Assembly: GCF_038051925.1 (NCBI RefSeq) | Contig: NZ_CP150634.1 | Coordinates: forward strand, 4,824,864-4,888,863 | Length of the DNA stretch: 64,000 nt | Origin: Methylotuvimicrobium sp. KM2 | GTDB taxonomy: Bacteria > Pseudomonadota > Gammaproteobacteria > Methylococcales > Methylomonadaceae | Direction: 5' to 3' | Part shown: one piece after another, positions 45,911-54,898 of the stretch | Layout: each line of letters opens with the position of its first letter | Numbering within the stretch: the first letter of the stretch is position 1 | Notes under the pieces: generated by a model | Databases searched by the model: none | What the model saw: only the letters and a program-made list of their open reading frames with translations | What the model was told of the DNA's origin: nothing | Made by a program: the position numbers and the translations under genes

Positions 45911-45941
45911 CCCAACTTGACTTGATTCCAGTCAAGTTGGG
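45911..45941 (-). terminator. Hairpin at transposase 3' end
   Basis: CCCAACTTGACT (45911-45922) pairs perfectly with 45930-45941 around a 7-nt loop and includes the transposase stop codon. It may be a terminator or the palindromic end of the element. No T run is evident. Confidence 0.45.
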
Positions 45942-46545
45942 CAGCGTATGTCAAACCGATTCAAATCCATCTCTTTAGCCCAAGCATTGACAAAATCCTC
46001 TACGAACTCGTCTTTGGCATCATCCGAAACATAGGCCTCCGGCATCGCGGCCCATTTGACCGGGTTGGTCGTGCGATCCCGGCCCTCGTAAATGCCTTCG
46101 GTTGCCAATTTTCTCCATTGAGTTGACATATCGAGCAGATTCACGAAGAAGTCGTTAGTTAAGGTGCCCGGCCGTAGGGTAAATACACATAAGCGCCAAT
46201 GGGTAATCGAACTATCGCCGACCATCGTGGTGGCCGCCCGGCCGAATCGGCGTTGCCCGATTTTTTGGGTCACTGCGGCAAAGAGTAACTTGCCGTGCAA
46301 ATATAAATCCGCCAGCTTGCTGTCTTTTCGGGCGCGTAGCCGGTCGATATCAGACAAGCTCTTTAGCCGCTTTATGACCAGCTCCACTTGCCAGCCAACC
46401 CGGTAGAGCTCAGCGATTGATTTCGTGTCGAGCGACGATTCGGGGAGCGAAGTAAAAATCAACACCCAATCGCTCAGCATCAAGGTCTTTTCGCTCGCAG
46501 TGCGACCTTTATCACGCGCGCGTTATTTCGCTTTCTGGAATTCAA
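45932..46545 (-). pseudogene. IS4-family transposase remnant
   Basis: The intact frame covers the C-terminal 180 residues of an IS4-type DDE transposase. It includes the Y-x-x-R-x3-E-x6-K signature in YRVGWQVELVIKRLKSL, preceded by LSDWVLIFTSLPE. Upstream coding sequence (RNNARVIKVALRAKRP) is in another frame, so a frameshift lies near 46,480. The N-terminal half with the first catalytic aspartates is absent beyond about 46,545. It is an inactive fragment. Confidence 0.8.
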
Positions 46546-46754
46546 ATAGGCTGAAGTTTATACGTAATCAGGTTTTTTTATTCTTACACGATTTTTCAAT
46601 CGGATTATAAAAATACAACACCTAGTAGATAACGCCAAATGCCATGAAAAGATTCGCGCCTTGGGATGGCCCGTCAACGTTGTGCTTGATCTACGGTGCT
46701 TATATTTTATGGGCCGAGAGTTACGGAAATTGCTAACTAATGGGGGCGATTGAC

Positions 46755-49265
46755 TCATTTTTTCCGGTTTAGGCGCAGCGAATTAACGATGACCGACACC
46801 GAACTGAGAGCCATCGCTGCCGAGGCGATGGCCGGATTTAGCTTACCGGCCACTGCAAACGGTATTGCAATCGCGTTATAACCGAATGCCCAAGTCAGAT
46901 TCTGCTTGATAATACTTAGTGTATTCTCGCTCAATTCGATGGCATCGGCGATTTTGCCGATATCGCCGTCCAACAGCACCAAGTCGGCCGCTTCGATGGC
47001 GATATCGGTTCCTTTATCGATAACCAGGCTAACATTGGCGGCCGCTAGTGCAGGCGCATCGTTAATGCCGTCGCCGATCATCGCGACTTTGTGCCCGCTT
47101 TCGCGTAATTGACGAATTAACGCTAATTTTTTGGCGGGATCCGCCTCGGAATACACAGTAACGATTCCTACCTGCTCGGAAATATGTCGGGCCGCCAATT
47201 CGGTATCGCCGGTCACCATCCAGGTATCGATCCCGGCTTGATGCAAATGTTCGACGACTTGACGGGCGTTCGGCCGTATCGTATCGGTAGCGGCAAACAA
47301 CGCCGCCGCGCGCCGATCGATTGCAAGATAAACCAAGGTCTTGCCTTGCTGAGCCAGTTTTTTTGAGGTCGCTTTAAGCGGTGTTAGATCGATCTGGTGT
47401 TGTTTCATCCAAAGATCGCTGCCAAGCAATAATTGGCGGTCACCGATTTGAGCGCGAATACCCCGATCCGGCGCATTATGAAATTGCGAGGATTCTTCTA
47501 TTTCCATGCCACGCTCTTTGGCGTAGCGTACAATCGCTTGACCTAAAAAATGTTCCGAATTGAACTCCGCTGACGCGGCAAGCTGCAACAGACGCTCGTC
47601 GTCGAAATCCGATACATTGAACAAGTCGGTTATTTCGGCAACACCTTCAGTGATCGTCCCGGTTTTGTCGAATAAAACGGTATCGATGGATGCCGCCGTT
47701 TCCAGGACTTCGCCGTTCCTAATATAAATGCCGCGCCTGGCCGCCTGACCGGTTCCCACCATCGTTGCCGCCGGCGTTGCCAAACCGAGCGCGCAAGGGC
47801 ATGAAATCAACAATACGGCAATCGCATTGGACAAAGCATGCGCTACCCTCTCACCAGCCAACAGCCAGCCTCCGAAAGTGGCTCCCGACAATACGATCAC
47901 CGACGGCACGAACACCGATGCGACGCTATCGACGGTTTTTTGTATTTTCAATTTTGACGCCTGAGCCTGGTCGACCATATGGATCAAACCCGACAAAAAG
48001 GTATCATTACCGGTTGCGGTGGCGCGCATTTGCAGTACGCCGCTACCGTTGATACTGCCGTCGTAGAGTTTATGACCGTGCTCTTTGATCGCTGGCATCG
48101 CCGAGCCGGTTACCATTGCTTCGTTGACGCTGGATAACCCTTTGATCACTTCACCGTCCGCCGGGATGCGCTCGCCCGGCCTGATCAGAAGGATATCGTC
48201 GATCTCGATTTGTTCGGCCATGATTTTTAATTCTTTACCGTCTTTGAGCACGGTCGCTTGATGAGGCTGTAGATTCACCAATTTGCGTATATCCTGAACC
48301 GCCCGGTTTTTGGCTAGTTCTTCCAGATAGCGGCCTACCGTCACAAAATCGATAATCGCAGTCGCCGCATCGAAATAGACATGCCGGGAGGGACGAAATA
48401 ATGCCGGAATGCTGTAGATATAAGCCGCACCAACCCCTAGCGCAACCAAACTATCCATCTCGGCAGCGCCTCGCTTGGCTTGGTTAAACGCTTTTTTGAA
48501 AATGTCTCGGCCGCCGCCGATAATAGCGGCACCGGCTAAAACGGCTTGTATCAATAGTAGTGTGCGCGATTTTGAGCCTATCGCACTCAGCAACCAAACC
48601 GGCACGCTCAATTTGCTTAGCGCCAGTATTTGTCGTTTGGCTTTATGTAAATGCTTGCGCTCAAGATCGAATAATAATTTTCGTTCGGCCAAGGAATCGA
48701 TCGAAAAGCCCTGATAGCCATTATCCGCGATAATTTTGAATAACTTATCTTTCGGCAAGTAAGTTTTGATACGCGCGGTTTCGGAAATGTAATTGACACT
48801 GGCGTGAAGCACATCAGGCTGCCGCTGCAAGACCATTTCCAAATATAATGCGCAGGATGCGCAGCTCATATCACCGACACCGATGACAAAGTCTTGGGCA
48901 GGTTTGTCGGAATAATTTTTATCGCGCTTAAGGCTTTTCAGCGCTTCGCGCGGTTGTAGGCCGATATTGGCGATTACGGCATCAAGCAGATGCAATAAAT
49001 TTACGACCGGCAATTTTTCCGGATCGAATAATATTGTTAACGACCCAATCTGCGGCGTGATATTAACCGACTCAACGCCTTCGCGTTTCAACAATAGAAT
49101 TTGCAAGATATAAGCACGCTCTCGATCTTTTCGCAAACTCGGAACGATGATGCGGAGCCGTTTGTTTAAGCGGTGTGCAATCGAAAAATGCTTGGTCGGT
49201 TGAATCGTATCCATATTGCCCATTTTTATGTTTCCGTCTGCCATTTTAACTTTCCGCTTCAGCAT
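46755..49265 (-). CDS. Heavy-metal-translocating P-type ATPase
   Basis: An 836-residue P1B-type ATPase exporting a soft metal, most likely Cu(I) because the membrane motif is SCPCALGLATPAAT (about residues 483-496). Visible elements: an N-terminal HMA-like domain without the cysteine pair (about 35-100), a second HMA domain with GDMSCASCALYL (about 133-144), the phosphorylation site FDKTGTITEG (about 531) and the hinge motif MIGDGINDAPALA (about 730). Membrane helices flank these. The start may be ATG 49244 (MADGNIK), which has a better upstream GGAA. It ends near the IS4 remnant and appears to be a single-gene unit. Confidence 0.85.
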   Translation of the reverse strand: MLKRKVKMADGNIKMGNMDTIQPTKHFSIAHRLNKRLRIIVPSLRKDRERAYILQILLLKREGVESVNITPQIGSLTILFDPEKLPVVNLLHLLDAVIANIGLQPREALKSLKRDKNYSDKPAQDFVIGVGDMSCASCALYLEMVLQRQPDVLHASVNYISETARIKTYLPKDKLFKIIADNGYQGFSIDSLAERKLLFDLERKHLHKAKRQILALSKLSVPVWLLSAIGSKSRTLLLIQAVLAGAAIIGGGRDIFKKAFNQAKRGAAEMDSLVALGVGAAYIYSIPALFRPSRHVYFDAATAIIDFVTVGRYLEELAKNRAVQDIRKLVNLQPHQATVLKDGKELKIMAEQIEIDDILLIRPGERIPADGEVIKGLSSVNEAMVTGSAMPAIKEHGHKLYDGSINGSGVLQMRATATGNDTFLSGLIHMVDQAQASKLKIQKTVDSVASVFVPSVIVLSGATFGGWLLAGERVAHALSNAIAVLLISCPCALGLATPAATMVGTGQAARRGIYIRNGEVLETAASIDTVLFDKTGTITEGVAEITDLFNVSDFDDERLLQLAASAEFNSEHFLGQAIVRYAKERGMEIEESSQFHNAPDRGIRAQIGDRQLLLGSDLWMKQHQIDLTPLKATSKKLAQQGKTLVYLAIDRRAAALFAATDTIRPNARQVVEHLHQAGIDTWMVTGDTELAARHISEQVGIVTVYSEADPAKKLALIRQLRESGHKVAMIGDGINDAPALAAANVSLVIDKGTDIAIEAADLVLLDGDIGKIADAIELSENTLSIIKQNLTWAFGYNAIAIPFAVAGKLNPAIASAAMALSSVSVIVNSLRLNRKK

Positions 49266-49331
49266 AACCGCTTATCAATAAATTACAAGCCCCTTCTTTA
49301 AGCATGGTTTTAAAGCCTGAGCCGACGCCCA

Positions 49332-49422
49332 TTCACCTTTCACCTTTCACCTTTCACCTTTCACCTTTCACCTTTCACCTTTCATCTTTCATCTTTCATC
49401 TTTCATCTTTCATCTTTCATCA
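49332..49422. repeat. Heptanucleotide tandem repeat (7 + 6 copies)
   Basis: Seven exact copies of TTCACCT (49332-49380) are followed by five of TTCATCT and one TTCATCA (to 49422). The two blocks differ by one base, so each probably expanded by slippage. The right end overlaps the last codons of the CoA-disulfide reductase gene, so changes in copy number there could alter its C-terminus. Confidence 0.95.
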
Positions 49423-51146
49423 TTATAAACCTCATAAGTTTGCATACCGCCCGATAAATTTCTAACCCGAAATCCGTTTTGCTGTAGAATCCGCGTGGCA
49501 TTGTATGCTCTTTGCCCAACGCCGCAAACGACCCAAATTTCACGTTCGCGGGATAATTCATTTAATCGATCGCGTAAATTATCCAATGGAATGTTTATCG
49601 CATTTGGAATATGTTTCTGCAGAAATTCCGCTTCGGTTCGCACGTCGACAAGCTGAGCCTGTGTAAAAGGATCGTCCAATATAAAAGCGAGTAATTGCGC
49701 CGCTTCGTCCTGATCTTCCGTAACTTGTACATGCGTTTCGAGTAACTCTTCCCATTTTGCAAGCGGATGCATACCGCGCAATTGATTGGCCGCTATCATG
49801 CCGGCTAGATTCACAGGATCTTTGGTGGCTCCAAATTGCGGGGCGTAACACAATTCGGCTTCCTCTAAATCGTAAACGCTACCGCCCATTTGTATGAATG
49901 CCGAAATAATATCGATACGCCGCGCCACACCGGACTCGCCGAGCGCTTGAGCGCCGAGAATTTTGCCGTTGCAACTATCGTACAACAATTTCATGTGAAT
50001 CGGCTTCGCTCCTGGGTAATAACCGACATGATTGCCCGGATGCAAATAAACCTTTTCAAAATTTTCATAACCGATCTTCTGTAAGGTCTTTTCATTGACG
50101 CCGGTATTGGCAATTGTCAAATCGAAAAGCCCGCAAACCGATGTCCCTTGAACGCCTCGGTAGGTCGATGGAATATCTTGCTGATCTCCATTGCTTAATA
50201 TTGCCGCGGCCGCCAATCGACCTTGCCGGTTTGCAGGACCGGCCAAGGGTAATAGTTGCCATTCTCCGGTTATGACATTCCGTACTTCGACTACATCACC
50301 GACGGCCCAAATATGAGAGTCGCTGGTTTGCATGGTTTCATCGACTCGAATTCCGCCTAAATCTCCGATGGCCAAACCGGCTTGTCGCGCTAATTGAGTT
50401 CTAGGTTTTACGCCTACGGAGACCATGACCGCATCGCTGACTATCGATTCGCCGTCTTGCAGATGCACGGTTAGCGTCTGATCTTGATTCAGCTCAAACC
50501 GGTTAACTTGGCAGTTAAGCTGCAAATTAATATCATTTTTTTGCAAATACTGTGCGACAAATCTAGCCATTTCCTTATCTAATACCGGCATGACTTGATC
50601 GGTCGATTGCAACACGGTTACCGTTAAACCTCTTTTTTTAAGATTCTCCGCTAACTCTAAGCCTAAAAATCCTGCCCCCAAAACCACTGCGCTTTTCATA
50701 TTCGCTAAATTGCCGCGTATTTTTCGGCTATCCGGAATCGTTCTTAACACATATATACCGGGTAAATCGATGCCGTCGATATCGGGCCAGACGGCCTCTG
50801 AACCGGTCGAAAGCACCAAGGCATCGTACGATTCATTCCGCTTCCTGCCGGTTTTTAAATCACACACTTCTATACTTTTATTCGTTCTATCGATCGCTAG
50901 AACTTCGCTATCGGTACAAACACGAATATTAAATCTTTTTTCGAACAGCTCCGGTGTTGCCACGAGCAATTTTTGTTCGTCGACAATGACATCGCCAATA
51001 AAATAAGGTAATCCGCAATTGGCAAAGCTAACATAGGAGCCCATTTCGAAAATGACGATTTCACAATGCTCGCACAATCGGCGAAGCCTTGCAGCGCAGC
51101 TTGCGCCCCCTGCGACGCCGCCGATAATTAATATTCTTTTTTTCAT
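49410..51146 (-). CDS. CoA-disulfide reductase with rhodanese domain
   Basis: A 578-residue flavoprotein of the pyridine nucleotide-disulfide reductase family. The N-terminus has the FAD-binding ILIIGGVAGGASCAARLRR and the single active-site cysteine in SYVSFANCGLPY (about residues 40-51) typical of CoA-disulfide or persulfide reductases. A second nucleotide-binding loop is AVVLGAGFLGLELAE. The C-terminal 100 residues are a rhodanese domain with LVDVRTEAEFLQKHIPNA and active cysteine in WVVCGVGQRAYN. Together these suggest polysulfide or CoA-persulfide reduction. I chose ATG 51146 because the conserved sequence begins there; ATG 51170 would add eight residues. Confidence 0.9.
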   Translation of the reverse strand: MKKRILIIGGVAGGASCAARLRRLCEHCEIVIFEMGSYVSFANCGLPYFIGDVIVDEQKLLVATPELFEKRFNIRVCTDSEVLAIDRTNKSIEVCDLKTGRKRNESYDALVLSTGSEAVWPDIDGIDLPGIYVLRTIPDSRKIRGNLANMKSAVVLGAGFLGLELAENLKKRGLTVTVLQSTDQVMPVLDKEMARFVAQYLQKNDINLQLNCQVNRFELNQDQTLTVHLQDGESIVSDAVMVSVGVKPRTQLARQAGLAIGDLGGIRVDETMQTSDSHIWAVGDVVEVRNVITGEWQLLPLAGPANRQGRLAAAAILSNGDQQDIPSTYRGVQGTSVCGLFDLTIANTGVNEKTLQKIGYENFEKVYLHPGNHVGYYPGAKPIHMKLLYDSCNGKILGAQALGESGVARRIDIISAFIQMGGSVYDLEEAELCYAPQFGATKDPVNLAGMIAANQLRGMHPLAKWEELLETHVQVTEDQDEAAQLLAFILDDPFTQAQLVDVRTEAEFLQKHIPNAINIPLDNLRDRLNELSREREIWVVCGVGQRAYNATRILQQNGFRVRNLSGGMQTYEVYNDER

Positions 51147-51250
51147 TGTCAATTGAGGCTCCTGCATCATTGCTTACGCCCATGTTAAGCCGCCAACAAT
51201 CCGAGCTTGGAGCTTTTTTCGGCTCGAAATACGAACTATTTCAGGCAAAT

Positions 51251-51281
51251 AAAAAGCCGATAATGTCATTATCGGCTTTTT
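51251..51281 (-). terminator. Rho-independent terminator after fba
   Basis: AAAAAGCCGATAATG and its exact complement ending CGGCTTTTT form a stem with flanking A and T runs, 15 bp past the fba stop codon. Because the stem is symmetrical it could work in both directions, but only fba ends here. Confidence 0.85.
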
Positions 51282-51295
51282 AGAATATGGGGTTA

Positions 51296-52375
51296 TTACA
51301 ACGTGTTGCTTGCGTTTAAGTCTTGGAATGCTTGTTGCAGACGTGTGACCATGCCGACTTGACCTGCACGTTGCCACACGCGAGGATCATAGTATTTTTT
51401 ATTCGGCTTATCTTCACCGTCAGGGTTACCGATTTGTCCTTGTAAATAACCTTCGTTTTTCTTATAGAAATCCATCACGCCAGCCCAGGTGGCCCATTGA
51501 GTGTCGGTGTCGATATTCATTTTAACGACGCCGTAGCTGATCGATTCCTTGATTTCCTCTGGAGAGGAGCCCGATCCGCCATGGAAAACAAAAGTCAGGC
51601 TATTTTCCGGTAAGCTGAATTTTTCTGAAACATATTTTTGCGAATCGCGCAAAATTGTCGGAGTCAATTTAACATTGCCCGGTTTGTACACGCCGTGCAC
51701 ATTTCCGAATGACGCAGCAATCGTGAAACGGTGGCTGATTTTGCTTAAATGCTCATAAGCATAAGCGACGTCTTCCGGCTGCGTATAGAGCATAGAATGA
51801 TCCATACCGGTATTATCTACGCCGTCTTCTTCGCCGCCCGTGCAACCCAATTCAATTTCAAGAGTCATGCCCATTTTGGACATGCGCTCCAAATATTTAC
51901 CGCATATTTCAATGTTCTCTTCCAGACTTTCCTCGGAAAGATCCAGCATATGCGAACTGAATAAAGGCTTACCGGTTTTTTCGAAATGCTTTTCGCCGGC
52001 ATCCAATAGGCCATCGATCCATGGTAATAGCTTTTTCGCGGCATGGTCGGTATGCAGAATAACCGGTACACCATAATGTTCCGCCATCAGATGAACATGC
52101 TGTGCACCGGAAATAGCACCTAAAATCGAAGGCATTTGACCTTCTAAGCTAACGCCTTTACCGGCAAAAAAAGCCGCGCCGCCGTTGGAAAACTGAATGA
52201 TAACGGGGGATTTCGCTTTAGCTGCGCTTTCAAGTACCGAGTTAATCGTATCGGTACTGATGACATTAACTGCGGGAAGCGCAAACTTGTGTTCCTTACA
52301 AAACGCAAAGACTTTTTGTACATCTTCACCGGTTACGACACCCGGTTTAACAATATCTAAAATTTTTTGTGCCAT
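51296..52375 (-). CDS. fba: Class II fructose-bisphosphate aldolase
   Basis: A 359-residue zinc-dependent aldolase with the same length as the E. coli FbaA type. It cleaves or forms fructose 1,6-bisphosphate and belongs to the cleavage and rearrangement phases of the RuMP cycle. Zinc ligands and active-site residues are visible in VILHTDHAAKKLLPW (HxDH, about residues 107-121), LEIELGCTGGEEDG, FGNVHGVYKPGNVKL and FVFHGGSGSS. It lies downstream of the transaldolase gene in the same orientation, but a terminator-like hairpin separates them, so fba may have its own promoter. Confidence 0.95.
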   Translation of the reverse strand: MAQKILDIVKPGVVTGEDVQKVFAFCKEHKFALPAVNVISTDTINSVLESAAKAKSPVIIQFSNGGAAFFAGKGVSLEGQMPSILGAISGAQHVHLMAEHYGVPVILHTDHAAKKLLPWIDGLLDAGEKHFEKTGKPLFSSHMLDLSEESLEENIEICGKYLERMSKMGMTLEIELGCTGGEEDGVDNTGMDHSMLYTQPEDVAYAYEHLSKISHRFTIAASFGNVHGVYKPGNVKLTPTILRDSQKYVSEKFSLPENSLTFVFHGGSGSSPEEIKESISYGVVKMNIDTDTQWATWAGVMDFYKKNEGYLQGQIGNPDGEDKPNKKYYDPRVWQRAGQVGMVTRLQQAFQDLNASNTL

Positions 52376-52390
52376 TTTCGGTTCCTATAT

Positions 52391-52432
52391 TAAAAAACAA
52401 ACCCGTTTTCGCGACAACTGCACAAAAACGGG
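52391..52432 (-). terminator. Rho-independent terminator after tal
   Basis: On the minus strand CCCGTTTT and AAAACGGG form an 8-bp stem around a 15-nt loop, followed by TTTGTTTTTT. It lies between the tal stop and the fba start and should end or attenuate the tal transcript. Confidence 0.7.
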
Positions 52433-52504
52433 AAAATGTATTTACGGATAAATCTATATCATTTCATGCGGTTTATCCTCTGTACCGCAGTATCGAAACG
52501 TATC

Positions 52505-53491
52505 TTATCCTTCTAAGGATGCCAAACGCTCGGCTAACAGTTTTTCCAAAGTTTCGAGCGCTTTAGTGAATCCATCGATACCTTCGGATAATTTATCCGT
52601 CGCCATTCTGTTATCTGCATGCATACTATCGAAAGTTGCTTTATCGATAGTGATTTTTTCAATCGCTTGTTCAGCAGCTTTTGCAGGGTCGAGTTTGCGA
52701 GGCAAATCGCCTTCGGTTGATTGCAACTCACCCAGCAGCGATGGCGAGATAGTCAATAAATCGCAGCCCGCCAATTCGGTGATTTCCCCGATATTACGGA
52801 AACTTGCGCCCATAACTTCGGTTTTATAACCGAATTTTTTGTAGTAGTTGTAGACAGTCGTAACCGAAATAACGCCCGGATCTTCTGCTGGTGGATAAGA
52901 ATCGCGTCCAGTGTCTTTTTTGTACCAATCCAGAATACGTCCGACGAATGGAGAAATCAGTGTAATGCCCGCTTCAGCGCAAGCGATCGCTTGATGCAAT
53001 CCGAATAATAAAGTCAGGTTACAATGAATTCCTTCTTTTTCAAGAACTTCCGCTGCTTTAATGCCTTCCCAAGTCGACGCTATTTTGATCAGAATGCGCT
53101 CTTTTGAAATGCCTTTAGCTTCGTATTGCGCAATGATTTCACGACCCTTGGCAATCGTTGCTTCGGTATCGTAAGACAGTCTGGCATCGACTTCTGTCGA
53201 TACGCGGCCAGGAATGATATCGAGAATTTTCAACCCGAATGACACGGCCAATCGATCGAACGCTAAAGTCACGACTTCGGCAGCCGAAGCGCCTGCGCCT
53301 AATGTGGCTCTTGCGCCTTTCAGCGTATCATCCACAATATCCTGATATTGAGGCATTTGCGCCGCGGCCGTAATCAACGAAGGGTTAGTTGTCGCATCCC
53401 TTGGTTTGTAAGTTTCAATTGCTTGAAGGTCGCCGGTATCCGCGACAACGACGGTCATTTCCCGAAGTTGTTCAAGTAAATTTTTTGCCAT
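52505..53491 (-). CDS. tal: Transaldolase
   Basis: A 328-residue transaldolase of the TalB type that transfers a dihydroxyacetone unit between sugar phosphates to regenerate ribulose 5-phosphate in the RuMP cycle. The Schiff-base lysine is in ERILIKIASTWEGIKAAEVL (about residue 133). The N-terminal DTGDLQAIETYKPRDATTNPS (shown in part) carries the conserved aspartate and the T-T-N-P-S motif. ATG 53491 is preferred over GTG 53500 because AAAGGTG lies 6 nt upstream. It is followed by fba and preceded by a 630-bp gap and the repeat-protein gene. Confidence 0.93.
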   Translation of the reverse strand: MAKNLLEQLREMTVVVADTGDLQAIETYKPRDATTNPSLITAAAQMPQYQDIVDDTLKGARATLGAGASAAEVVTLAFDRLAVSFGLKILDIIPGRVSTEVDARLSYDTEATIAKGREIIAQYEAKGISKERILIKIASTWEGIKAAEVLEKEGIHCNLTLLFGLHQAIACAEAGITLISPFVGRILDWYKKDTGRDSYPPAEDPGVISVTTVYNYYKKFGYKTEVMGASFRNIGEITELAGCDLLTISPSLLGELQSTEGDLPRKLDPAKAAEQAIEKITIDKATFDSMHADNRMATDKLSEGIDGFTKALETLEKLLAERLASLEG

Positions 53492-54124
53492 TTTGTGCAC
53501 CTTTATTTGCTGTTGTATTAATCTTTATACTTCCAGGGAATCTTACCGTGTCGATTCATTTATCGGTAACTCATGCCGGGAAGTGAAATGCCAATTAACG
53601 CAATATACCCTCGTAGGATCAAAATTCGGCTCCGAGACCCGTTCAAAGGCTTGGCTCCTAAATTATTCAAAACGATTAACCACGGCCAATAGCCTATGGA
53701 ATTTAGATAGTGGGTGAATACATCCCTGAAGGCTTTATGCCAAGCACCCCGCCGCCTCCTTAAGCATCACCGAAAATTGCAATGCTAGAGGTATATGCGA
53801 ACCGCTTTAATGAGCTATTTGGATTCGATTCCTTACTCGTCAAACGATCGAGCAAGACTTTGATGTTTTATGTAATCATTCGACAGTATCTCATAATCAC
53901 CAACCTACTCATATCAGTTCATCGTGATTCGAAATAGCAATCGATCGTACCGGCCTGCGTCAATACAAAATTATCTAGCAAGCCGGTAATCTCTCTAGAG
54001 GATGTTAAATACCGGGTAATTATTTCATCCGTATCGATGAAACAGTTGTCTCAAACATTCTGTATTTATCCGGCAGGCAAACATCGATTGTTTACTCTTT
54101 ATCATCCGTTAGCGCTCTTCGATT
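53492..54124. other. Intergenic stretch upstream of tal
   Basis: No gene is seen on either strand. It should contain the tal promoter. It also holds the 18-bp word TGGGTGAATACATCCCTG (53711-53728), which occurs in the opposite orientation at 44369-44386. Confidence 0.5.
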
Positions 54125-54796
54125 TTAGCCCTTAGTACGAAGATATTTTGACACGCCGGTTTCCGATTCCAGTTCTTTCTTTTCCAAATATTTATCGACG
54201 CCAGTAGCCGCAACTTTTTCTTGAACCGAAGCCGCTTGTTTTTCCAAATATTTAGCGACGCCAGTTACAGCAGCCCCTTCAAGTTTGTTGAGGTATCTTG
54301 CAACACCGGTTGTTCCGCTGTTACCTTGATAATAAGTCGAATCGCTAGCACTTGACTTGGCAACGCCCGAACTTCTTCTAAATACAACAAAACCGATAGC
54401 GGCCAATACGGCGACTAAAATCACTAACGTATTATCCGATTTCGCTTCTTGAGTCGCCGATTCGGCGCTCGCGACTTCAGCACTTGAGCTCGCAGAAGAC
54501 GAGCTTGATTTTGCAGTCGGAGCCGCTACTTTTGGCGTTGTATGCTTATACTCGCTATCTTGATAAACTACTTTCGGTTCGAAATTGGTTGCCGGATAGC
54601 GTGGGTCGGGCTCTGTCGTTTTGGCAGTGGCTTCTGCCTTGGCAGGTTGTTTCGCTGTATTGGCGATATAATCGGCATCCTGATATTGGACCTGTGGTTT
54701 AAAATCAGATGCCGGATATTTATCTTCAGCGCCTGCTATCGGGCTGGATAATAGCAAGGATGCCAATGCACCCATGGTAATAGTATTCACTTTCAC
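54125..54796 (-). CDS. Membrane-anchored TGV-repeat protein
   Basis: A 223-residue protein not recognised as any named family. Residues 1-23 are a signal peptide (ending SPIAGA). Two related blocks follow, KYPASDFKPQVQYQDADY and RYPATNFEPKVVYQDSEY (about 26-43 and 66-83), then a Ser/Ala-rich linker. A membrane helix, NTLVILVAVLAAIGFVVF (122-139), is followed by RR. The C-terminal part has four copies of T-G-V-x-K/R-Y-L at 163, 178, 198 and 213. By the positive-inside rule the four repeats face the cytoplasm and the paired blocks the periplasm. The same repeat fills the protein at 58,571-59,929; both genes directly follow an hps-phi-tkt cassette. Confidence 0.85.
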   Translation of the reverse strand: MKVNTITMGALASLLLSSPIAGAEDKYPASDFKPQVQYQDADYIANTAKQPAKAEATAKTTEPDPRYPATNFEPKVVYQDSEYKHTTPKVAAPTAKSSSSSASSSAEVASAESATQEAKSDNTLVILVAVLAAIGFVVFRRSSGVAKSSASDSTYYQGNSGTTGVARYLNKLEGAAVTGVAKYLEKQAASVQEKVAATGVDKYLEKKELESETGVSKYLRTKG

Positions 54797-54898
54797 GTTG
54801 TTCCCCTTTCTGCTGTAGGAAGCGGAAAAGCCATCCGATACTAACGCATTTCCGAATGACTTTTCGCTCTGTGTAATGTTAATTGTTAAAGTTAATAA

